Source: CADEDH01 sp047974625
GTDB lineage: Bacteria; Actinomycetota; Acidimicrobiia; Acidimicrobiales; SZUA-35
DNA length: 64,000 nucleotides
Direction of reading: 5' to 3'
Assembly (NCBI GenBank): GCA_047974625.1
Contig: JBKECK010000054.1
Span: 124,001 to 188,000 of the forward strand
The notes beneath the pieces were generated by a model, which was not told where the DNA came from, did not search any database, and saw only the letters and a list, made by a program, of their open reading frames with translations. A program made the translations under genes and the position numbers. Of this stretch, positions 56,350 to 64,000 are shown in pieces. Position 1 is the stretch's first letter. Each line of letters begins with the position of its first letter.

Positions 56350-56455
56350 ACGAATGGACCGTAACTGGCGTTAGCGTGGAGCACCACGAGGAAGCGGTTC
56401 CGCTGGCCACCACAACAGTGGTCGTGCGTACACGTATGCCGTTCGCCTGGGCGCT
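56350..56455 (+). ncRNA. ZTP (pfl) riboswitch
   Basis: The 5' core AACTGGCG (56363-56370) with the GTGG...CCAC hairpin and GAGGAAG, and the 3' core ATGCCGTTCGCCTGGGCG (56436-56453), match the pfl/ZTP consensus piece by piece. GGCG pairs with CGCC to form the ligand-binding junction. ZTP riboswitches sense the formyl-folate stress signal ZMP/ZTP and sit upstream of folD, purH and fhs genes, as here. In the unbound state CGCCT (56444-56448) could pair with AGGCG (56471-56475), which covers the Shine-Dalgarno GGAGG; no terminator is seen, so control is probably translational. Confidence 0.93.
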
Positions 56456-56479
56456 CTCGTCAGACCCTGGAGGCGCCGC

Positions 56480-57364
56480 GTGACCACCTGCTCTCGTAGT
56501 GAACGGTTGATGTACGGTACGTCTGTCGCCCATGTCCTCTACGAACGGACACGCCGGCGGGCCACCGATTTCACCGGCGATTTCGGCCGTCCGCCGTGCC
56601 TCGCCGCCCTCCTCGTGGGCACCGATCCGGCGTCCCGCTCCATCGTTCAGCTGAAGCAGAACCGGTGCCGGCAGGTGGGGATCGACGCCCGGATCGTCGA
56701 GCTGCCCGCCTCGACCACCACCGACGAACTGGTCGTCGCCATCCGTGAGCTGTCCGATGACGGCAGCGTCGACGGGATTGTGCTCCAGGAGCCGATGCCG
56801 AGCACCATCGACCACCGGGCCGCCTTCGAGGCCATCAGCCCGACCAAGGACGTCGACGGGGTGACCCTGGCCTCGTTCGCGGCCGCCGCCTACGACCAAC
56901 CGTCGTTCCGGTCATGCACCCCGGCCGCGGTCATGACCCTGCTCAACACCTACGAGGTGCCCCTGGTCGGGGCCCACGCGGTGATCGTGGGCGCCGGCCC
57001 GGCGTTGGGCCGGCCCCTCAGCATGATGCTGCTCGCGGCCGGGGCCACCGTCACCTGCCGTGACACCCGGGCCCGTGAGATCGCCGAGGTCGTGAACACC
57101 GCTGACGTGGTGATCACCGGCACCGGCGTGCCCGGCTCCATCCCCGGGGCCTGGATCCGGCCCGGGGCCGTGGTGGTCGAGGCCGGTCCAGGCCACGGAG
57201 GCCGGGGCGACGTCGAGTTCGACACCGCCGTCGAACGGGCCTCTCTGATCACCCCGGCCACCGGCGGCGTCGGGCCCCTGGCCGTCGCCCTGCTGCTGGC
57301 CCAGACCATGGATGCCGCCCTACCCGCCGAGGACATCGCCCTCTCTGACAAGCTGACGGCCTGA
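56480..57364 (+). CDS. folD: FolD-like methylene-THF dehydrogenase/cyclohydrolase, divergent
   Basis: Folate enzyme relative of 294 aa. FolD normally interconverts 5,10-methylene-, methenyl- and 10-formyl-THF. The scaffold is clear: PASRSIVQLKQNRCRQVGI (51-68), GIVLQEPMP (99-107), PTKDVDGVT (121-129), SCTPAAVMTLL, and ATGGVGPLAVALLL at the end. The catalytic Lys59 is kept, but the partner Tyr (YVxxK) is Ile55, QLPLP is changed to QEPMP, and the NADP-loop GRS is GAG (VIVGAGPALGRP). So activity or specificity may differ from standard FolD. GTG at 56480 has GGAGG 6 nt upstream. A ZTP riboswitch controls it, which supports a folate/purine role. Confidence 0.85.
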   Translation: MTTCSRSERLMYGTSVAHVLYERTRRRATDFTGDFGRPPCLAALLVGTDPASRSIVQLKQNRCRQVGIDARIVELPASTTTDELVVAIRELSDDGSVDGIVLQEPMPSTIDHRAAFEAISPTKDVDGVTLASFAAAAYDQPSFRSCTPAAVMTLLNTYEVPLVGAHAVIVGAGPALGRPLSMMLLAAGATVTCRDTRAREIAEVVNTADVVITGTGVPGSIPGAWIRPGAVVVEAGPGHGGRGDVEFDTAVERASLITPATGGVGPLAVALLLAQTMDAALPAEDIALSDKLTA

Positions 57365-57393
57365 GCCCGGTCCTGATCCTGGCGCCGGCCGGT

Positions 57394-59025
<1,632 letters not shown>

Positions 59026-59137
59026 CGCCGGCCAGTGTGGCAGGCGCCACCCACGGAGACCAGCGGGGCTCCGACCCGGCCCCCCCACCGGTGGCGAACT
59101 ACCCTGGGGCCCAGGGACGGCGGCGAGCGGAGCAGCG

Positions 59138-59923
59138 ATGGTCGGGGCACCGGACGGCTGGGAACGCAACCGAATGGACATCACCACCACCGCGGGCGGG
59201 ATCGCCCAGATGATGCGGGGGGTGTGGTCGGCCGACATCCCCGTGCCAGGTTTGGCCTGGTCGGTGGGGCAGGTCGGCGCCCACCTGGTGACCCTGCCCC
59301 GCCGCTACCGGCGGGTCATGCGTGACCCGGAGCCGTTCCCGTCCGACCTCAGCGCCCTCAACACCACGGAGCTGGCCACGGTGGGCCAGCACGACCCCGA
59401 GGACCTCGCCGACCTCCTGGAAGCCGAGGTCGACGAACTCCTGGCCGACCTAGGTGACGACGGCGCCCGGACGGTGCCGTTCTTCTCGATGGAGCACTCG
59501 GTCGCCGGGGTGGGCGGCGTCCTGCTCAGCGAGCTCCTGGTCCACGGATGGGACCTGGCCCGGGTGGAGCGAATCCCGTGGCCGATCACCGCCGACCAGG
59601 CCCGGTCCGGGCTGCGCGGCCTCCTGCCCACCGTGCCCCACCAGATCGGTCCGGCCACGGCGGCGGGAACCCGCGGCACGCTCCACCTCCGGCTCCGTCC
59701 CGACGAGGACTGGACGATCGAGATGGGCGATGGCTCGGTGTCGGTGGAGTCCGGCCGGCCCGGCCAGGCCGATGTCCACGTCTCGACCGACCCGGCTACC
59801 TTCCTCCTCGTCGCCTACGGTCGCGTCAGCCGTCGACGGGCCCGGTTCCGGGCCGGTCTTGTCGGCTACGGCAGAAAGCCCTGGCTGTCGGGTCCGTTGA
59901 CGAACCTACTGACCGCCGCCTGA
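59138..59923 (+). CDS. Maleylpyruvate isomerase/mycothiol-dependent (DinB-like) family protein
   Basis: Protein of 261 aa with an actinobacterial MDMPI N-terminal four-helix domain (about 10-155) and a C-terminal SCP2-like domain (about 170-255). The start TTTAGGIAQMMRGVWSADIP, SVGQVGAHLVTLPRRYRRV (with the His that aligns to the metal-binding helix) and LLSELLVHGWDLARVERIPW (HGWD, second metal motif) are typical. Known members isomerise maleylpyruvate using mycothiol; many others are uncharacterised. ATG at 59138; the upstream frame overlaps the divergent ligase gene. It precedes a DUF5996 gene by 12 bp. Confidence 0.85.
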   Translation: MVGAPDGWERNRMDITTTAGGIAQMMRGVWSADIPVPGLAWSVGQVGAHLVTLPRRYRRVMRDPEPFPSDLSALNTTELATVGQHDPEDLADLLEAEVDELLADLGDDGARTVPFFSMEHSVAGVGGVLLSELLVHGWDLARVERIPWPITADQARSGLRGLLPTVPHQIGPATAAGTRGTLHLRLRPDEDWTIEMGDGSVSVESGRPGQADVHVSTDPATFLLVAYGRVSRRRARFRAGLVGYGRKPWLSGPLTNLLTAA

Positions 59924-59935
59924 GGAGCCGGCCCC

Positions 59936-60928
59936 ATGACCAGCGATACCGGACCCGTCGACGGCTGGCCCGAGCTGCCCAGCGACCGTTGGGCCGACAC
60001 AATCGAGACCCTCCACCTGTGGACCCAGGTCATCGGCAAGATCCGCCTGGCCCACGGCCCGTGGCTGAACCACTCCTGGGGCGTGCCGCTCTACGTCTCC
60101 ACCCGGGGTCTGCGGACCTCGATGATCCCGTTCGGCCTCGAGGCGGTCGAACTCGAACTGGACCTCCTGGACCACCGGCTCACGGTTCACACGACCACCG
60201 GGCAACAGCGGTCGCGGTCCCTCCGGAGCGGGGCGGTGGCCGACTTCCACCGTTGGGTCCTCGACAGTATGACCGAGCTGGGCATGCCGGTGACCATCAG
60301 CCCGATGCCGAGCGAGATACCCGACGCCATTCCGTTCGACCAGGACACCGGGGCCCGGGTCTACGATCCGGATCACGCTACCGCCCTGTGGCGGGGCCTG
60401 GTCCAGGCCGACCGGCTCCTCACCCGGTTCCGGGCCGGTTTCACCGGCAAGGCCAGCCCGGTCCACTTCTTCTGGGGCAGCTTCGACCTGGCCACCACCC
60501 GGTTCTCGGGTCGGTCGGCCCCGCCCCACCCCGGCGGTGTCCCGAATCTCCCCGACGACGTCGCCCGGGAGGCCTACTCTCAGGAGGTGACGAGCGCCGG
60601 CTTCTGGCCCGGCAACCGTCAGAATCCCGAACCGATCTTCTACGCCTACGCCTATCCGACCCCCGACGGGTTCGCCCAGGCCCCCATCGAACCTGGAGCG
60701 GCCACCTGGCTCGACGACCTGGGCGAGTTCGCCCTCCCCTACTCGGCCGTGGCGGCCGGCCCCGATCCCGACGGAGCCGTCCTGTCGTTCCTGTCTTCGA
60801 CCCACGCCGCCGCCGCCGATCGGGCCGGATGGGCGCGCCACGACCTGGAGACCGCCGACCCGCACGGCCCGGACTGGTGGCGCACCCGGCCGCAGCGAAC
60901 CGACCGGCCTGCTCAGCCGAGCGGGTGA
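59936..60928 (+). CDS. DUF5996 family protein
   Basis: Cytosolic protein of 330 aa matching the DUF5996 family. Family markers are WADTIETLHLWTQVIGKIRL (19-38), LNHSWGVPLYVSTRGLRTSM, ASPVHFFWGSFDLATTRFSG (about 175-194) and IFYAYAYPTPDGFAQAPI (about 240-257). No enzyme motif or signal peptide is visible. GAGGAG lies 8-9 nt before the ATG, which follows the DinB-like gene closely, so the two probably share a transcript. Its 3' end overlaps the convergent lipoprotein gene by 16 bp. Confidence 0.88.
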   Translation: MTSDTGPVDGWPELPSDRWADTIETLHLWTQVIGKIRLAHGPWLNHSWGVPLYVSTRGLRTSMIPFGLEAVELELDLLDHRLTVHTTTGQQRSRSLRSGAVADFHRWVLDSMTELGMPVTISPMPSEIPDAIPFDQDTGARVYDPDHATALWRGLVQADRLLTRFRAGFTGKASPVHFFWGSFDLATTRFSGRSAPPHPGGVPNLPDDVAREAYSQEVTSAGFWPGNRQNPEPIFYAYAYPTPDGFAQAPIEPGAATWLDDLGEFALPYSAVAAGPDPDGAVLSFLSSTHAAAADRAGWARHDLETADPHGPDWWRTRPQRTDRPAQPSG

Positions 60929-62013
60929 CGGGAGAAGAACTCCCAGGACAGCTCGGTGGCGTTGATCTCGGTGTTGGTCCGGCCCAGCCCGGCCGGTTCG
61001 CTGATGGCGGCCGACGAGGCCGACCCGGGCCAGGTGTGGCCGCCGTCGGCGATCCGGTAGAACACCGCCTCGACTCCCTCGGGACACGCCGGGTAGATGA
61101 AGGTCGTGACGTTCCCGGTCACGGCCTGCTCCACCGGCACCGGCCCGCAGCCGTCGCCGGTGGCGAACTCGGCGAACTCGTCGGGGATCACCGCCTCGAA
61201 CAGTTCGACCCGGACACCGGGGAACAGTGACGAGAACCCGCCACCGTCGTAGGGCACGATCTCGTCGAGCACCCCGTGGAACCCCAGGTAGGGAACCGGC
61301 CGCGACGGAAGGCAGTCGTCGGGGTGGGTCAACCCGGCCACGGAAGCCGCGGCGGCGATCCGGTCCGACATCTCGCACACCAGGCGGGAGCTGAAGTAGC
61401 CCCCGTTGGACATGCCCGTGGTGTAGACGCGGGCCTCGTCCACGCAGGTGGTGGCGATCACGTGGTCGAGGACGGCGGCGGCGAAGGCCAGGTCGTCCCG
61501 GGTCGGATCGTCGTCGTCGGTCAGCTCCCAGGAGTTCAGGGCCTGACCCGGCATCGGCACCCCGGTGGGGGCCACCACCAGGAAGCCTTCCCGATCGGCG
61601 AGGGCCGGATACTCCGAGAAGGCGAGCTGATCGGGTCCGTTCGAGCCAAGCCCGTGCCAGTTGAGCACCACCGGTGTCGGCACCGCCGGGTCGTACCCGG
61701 CCGGTACCACCAGTTCGTACACCCGGGTCCGATCCTCGAACTCGAGCGAAACCGTCGTCTGGCCGGGAGTGAGGGTGAGCCCGCACCCCGACCCGTCCGG
61801 CGGGGTGACCGCCCCGGTCGTGGTCGTTCCGGCGGCGGTGGTCGTGGTCTCCGCCCCGGCGCCGGTCGTGGTCGTCCCGCCGTCGGTGGTGGTCGTCCCG
61901 GCCCCCGCGTCGGTCCGATCGGTCACCGAGTCGGTGCAGGCCGACACCACCAGCGCAGCGACCACCGCCACCACGAGGGCGGCCCCCCTGAGTCTCGCCT
62001 CTACGGTTCCCAT
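60913..62013 (-). CDS. Secreted esterase lipoprotein (polyhydroxybutyrate depolymerase/LpqC-like)
   Basis: Exported alpha/beta hydrolase of 366 aa. The signal ends in a lipobox (ALVVSAC, Cys about 26) followed by a Thr-rich linker with TTTT runs (30-65). The PHB depolymerase/feruloyl-esterase-type domain covers about 85-360: PVVLNWHGLGSNGPDQL near 115, the nucleophile in YTTGMSNGGYFSSRLV (Ser about 203), FHGVLDEIVPYDGGG (Asp about 250) and His in IADGGHTWPGS (about 327). It would hydrolyse a short-chain polyester or acyl ester outside the membrane. TAGGGT lies 8 nt before the ATG. It is divergent from the MFS gene at 62083. Confidence 0.9.
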   Translation of the reverse strand: MGTVEARLRGAALVVAVVAALVVSACTDSVTDRTDAGAGTTTTDGGTTTTGAGAETTTTAAGTTTTGAVTPPDGSGCGLTLTPGQTTVSLEFEDRTRVYELVVPAGYDPAVPTPVVLNWHGLGSNGPDQLAFSEYPALADREGFLVVAPTGVPMPGQALNSWELTDDDDPTRDDLAFAAAVLDHVIATTCVDEARVYTTGMSNGGYFSSRLVCEMSDRIAAAASVAGLTHPDDCLPSRPVPYLGFHGVLDEIVPYDGGGFSSLFPGVRVELFEAVIPDEFAEFATGDGCGPVPVEQAVTGNVTTFIYPACPEGVEAVFYRIADGGHTWPGSASSAAISEPAGLGRTNTEINATELSWEFFSRHPLG

Positions 62014-62082
62014 GGGGTGTCACCCTACCAACGGTGTCCCCCGGACGCCGGAGTCACCGGGGTGGCCTGGCAGGCTGTCCCG

Positions 62083-63312
62083 ATGCACGCCACCTTCCGC
62101 TCGTTGGAACATCGCAACGCCCGGCTGTTCTTCGGGGGGATGCTGGTGTCCAACATCGGGACCTGGGCCCAGTTCACCGCGGTGGCGATCCTGGTCGACC
62201 GGCTGACCGCGTCGACCACGGCCATCGGTGTGCTCACCGCCCTCCAGTTCACCCCCATGTTGCTGCTCGGGGCCTGGGCGGGTGCCGTGTCGGACCAGGT
62301 GTCGCGGTGGAGGATGTCCCTCATCACCCAGTCCGGCCTGGCCCTCCAGGCCGTCGCCTTGGCCGCCCTCGACCTGGCTGGTCACGCCACCCTGCCGGTC
62401 GTCTACGCCCTTACCCTCGTGCTGGGGGTGGTCAGCGCCTTCGACAATCCGGCCCGGCGGGGTTTCGTCACCGAGCTCGTCCCCACCGCCCAGATCCCGA
62501 ACGCGGTGTCGCTCAACACCGCGGTCATGACCGGCTCCCGGATCTTCGGTCCCGCCCTGACCGCCCTGCTGGTCAACCGGGTGGGCACGACCTGGCTGTT
62601 CGCCGCCAACGCGGTGTCGTTCGTGGCCATCCTCGGCAGCCTCCTGCTGCTCGACCGCACCCGGCTCCACCATCCGCCCCGGGCCCCGAGGGGCGGCACC
62701 CCGATCCGGGACGGCCTCCGGGCCGTCTGGGATAACCCGGTGCTGCGGTCGACCTTCATCGTGTTCAGCGTCCTGTCCACCTTCGGCTACAACTATTCGG
62801 TCTCCTTGCCCCGCATGTCGGGACAGTTGTGGGGCAACGAGCAGTGGTACGGCGTACTGCTCACCATGGCCAGCGTCGGTTCCCTGATCGGCGCCCTGCT
62901 CACCGCCTCGCGGGCCGAGGTCTCACTACGGTGGTTCGCTCTGATGGGCGTGGTGCTGGGCCTCGGCGGGCTGGCCCTGGCCTCGGCCCCGTCGGGCTGG
63001 TGGGCCATGGCCATCGCGGTACCGATGGGGATCGGCGGGGCGGGCATGGTCAGCGCCATGAACGCCATCGCCCAGCAGGAGTGCGAACCTGACATGCGGG
63101 GCCGGATCCTCGCTCTCACGGCGGTGGCCTTCCTCGGCTCGTACCCGATCGGCGGTCCCGTCACCGGCCTGGTCGGCGACCACATCGGGCTCCGCTGGTC
63201 GCTCGCCTACGGGGCCCTCATCTCCCTGGCCGCCATCGCCGTGTTCACCTGGTGGGCCTTCGGGCAGGGTGCCGGGTCGGGGAGGGTGGTCACCGCCGAC
63301 GAACGCCGGTGA
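62083..63312 (+). CDS. MFS transporter
   Basis: Major facilitator permease of 409 aa with about 12 hydrophobic helices. The N-terminus reads RSLEHRNARLFFGGMLVSNI, the DHA3 (MFS_3) pattern, and the family motif A region is AGAVSDQVSRWRMSLITQS (about 65-83); FDNPARRGFVTELVPTAQIP follows, also typical of this group. Members export drugs or siderophores such as enterobactin. The ATG at 62083 is in register with the first helix; upstream in-frame sequence overlaps the divergent lipoprotein gene. No regulator adjoins it. Confidence 0.92.
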   Translation: MHATFRSLEHRNARLFFGGMLVSNIGTWAQFTAVAILVDRLTASTTAIGVLTALQFTPMLLLGAWAGAVSDQVSRWRMSLITQSGLALQAVALAALDLAGHATLPVVYALTLVLGVVSAFDNPARRGFVTELVPTAQIPNAVSLNTAVMTGSRIFGPALTALLVNRVGTTWLFAANAVSFVAILGSLLLLDRTRLHHPPRAPRGGTPIRDGLRAVWDNPVLRSTFIVFSVLSTFGYNYSVSLPRMSGQLWGNEQWYGVLLTMASVGSLIGALLTASRAEVSLRWFALMGVVLGLGGLALASAPSGWWAMAIAVPMGIGGAGMVSAMNAIAQQECEPDMRGRILALTAVAFLGSYPIGGPVTGLVGDHIGLRWSLAYGALISLAAIAVFTWWAFGQGAGSGRVVTADERR

Positions 63313-63321
63313 CCGGTGCCG

Positions 63322-64000
63322 TCACGGGGCGAGCGTCTCCAACCAGACCCGGAGGTCGGCCGGCGTCATCGTCTCCCGGCGCCCCAGATCCTCGGGGGCG
63401 ACGCCTAGCAGGGGCTCCGGTACCTGCCGGACCACGAGATCGAGCACCTCGGCCCGGGCGTAGTCGTCGACCACCGCGGCCATCTCCTCGTCGTGCTCGG
63501 CGCCTCGGGCCCGGGCCGCCCCGACCAGGCCGGTGAGCAACGACTCCCAGGTCGTCATCGGACCCTGGGTGATCGAGGCCGACTCGGCCATCGAGTCGAC
63601 GAAGGCGAACGGGACCCGCTCGATCCGCAACCCCGCCGCCAGGGTGGCGTACAACCAGTCGGCGTCGAAGGAGAACCCGAACGTCGACGGCCCAGCCAGG
63701 ATCGCCTCGAGCGCGGCCCGGCCGTACAGCTTGAACGGAGCCTGGGTGTCGCTCAGGCCCCGGTCGAACAGTTCGCGGCCGACCATCCGCTGCATGTGCC
63801 GCAACACGACGATCCCCGGGCCCCACCGGGCCTCGGCCTTGACCAGCACCGACTCCGGGTGCTTCCGGTCGCCGATGACGGCGTCGGCCCGACCGACGGC
63901 GAACGGCTCCAGCAGGAGGCCGAGCTGGCCCAGGTTGACGGAACCGTCGGCGTCGGTGACCACCACGGCGTCGGCGCCGTGGTCGAGGGCGTGGACGGCC
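63322..64000 (-). CDS. Glycosyltransferase family 2 protein (5' end beyond the window)
   Basis: C-terminal part, at least 226 residues, of a DPM1-like GT2 glycosyltransferase. The metal-binding motif is in VVVTDADGSVNLGQL (DAD), and the acceptor region has RGLSDTQAPFKLYGRAALEAI (shown by the SDTQAPFKLYG marker). Such enzymes transfer a sugar from GDP- or UDP-sugar to polyprenyl phosphate or another lipid. The reading frame continues past 64000, so the start and nucleotide-binding N-terminus are missing here. The final 60 residues are a helical tail. It is convergent with the MFS gene across 9 bp. Confidence 0.88.
   Translation of the reverse strand, partial: AVHALDHGADAVVVTDADGSVNLGQLGLLLEPFAVGRADAVIGDRKHPESVLVKAEARWGPGIVVLRHMQRMVGRELFDRGLSDTQAPFKLYGRAALEAILAGPSTFGFSFDADWLYATLAAGLRIERVPFAFVDSMAESASITQGPMTTWESLLTGLVGAARARGAEHDEEMAAVVDDYARAEVLDLVVRQVPEPLLGVAPEDLGRRETMTPADLRVWLETLAP

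Overview
The window looks like chromosomal DNA of a high-GC actinobacterium. The evidence is the strong G+C bias, frequent GTG starts, four-base stop/start overlaps, a mycothiol-type DinB enzyme, several F420/flavin luciferase-like (LLM) oxidoreductases, a resuscitation-promoting factor and an LPXTG surface protein. The gene mix (LLM, SDR, CaiB/BaiF, P450, crotonase, AMP ligase) fits a lipid- or aromatic-degrading soil or freshwater member, possibly Acidimicrobiia; that placement is inference. I saw no rRNA, tRNA, CRISPR array, transposase or phage gene.

Layout. 1-9490: a truncated SulP permease, a HAD hydrolase, an AI-2E/GAP membrane pair, a MscS channel, a three-gene envelope operon with repeat-rich tails, and a second SulP permease. 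9500-14929: a formylglycine-generating enzyme, an SDR/LLM pair and a fused tandem CaiB/BaiF protein. 15098-18216: a cell-envelope group made of a sigma factor carrying its own zinc-finger and membrane segment, an L,D-transpeptidase and a small secreted protein. 18329-27341: cobQ, more SDR/LLM/CaiB genes, a prolyl oligopeptidase and a P450-SDR pair. 27513-28219: bacterioferritin and its ferredoxin. 28313-35661: a crotonase with a divergent HxlR regulator, then a five-gene operon of ABC exporter, alkylsulfatase and LLM. 35727-42939: HPP protein, TPP enzyme/TetR pair, carboxymuconolactone decarboxylase-like protein, MmyB-type regulator and HrpB helicase. 42993-48111: YibE/F protein, methyltransferase, HxlR/thioesterase pair, YdeI protein, hydrolase. 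48244-51861: Rpf and an LPXTG protein. 51875-55042: a catechol 2,3-dioxygenase operon with a divergent LysR regulator. 55091-64000: hydrolase, a ZTP riboswitch controlling a FolD-like gene, acyl-CoA ligase, DinB-type enzyme, DUF5996, a lipoprotein esterase, an MFS permease and a truncated glycosyltransferase.

Several units work together. The dioxygenase and its ferredoxin form a meta-cleavage step with a textbook LysR operator. Bacterioferritin and Bfd store and release iron behind a dyad that overlaps the promoter. The folD leader holds a clear ZTP (pfl) riboswitch with a good promoter and a possible Shine-Dalgarno switch. Two features run through the whole window: ten genes have a TANNNT box exactly 7 nt before the start codon (leaderless layout), and many genes carry short in-frame tandem repeats, most often 15 bp encoding a pentapeptide.
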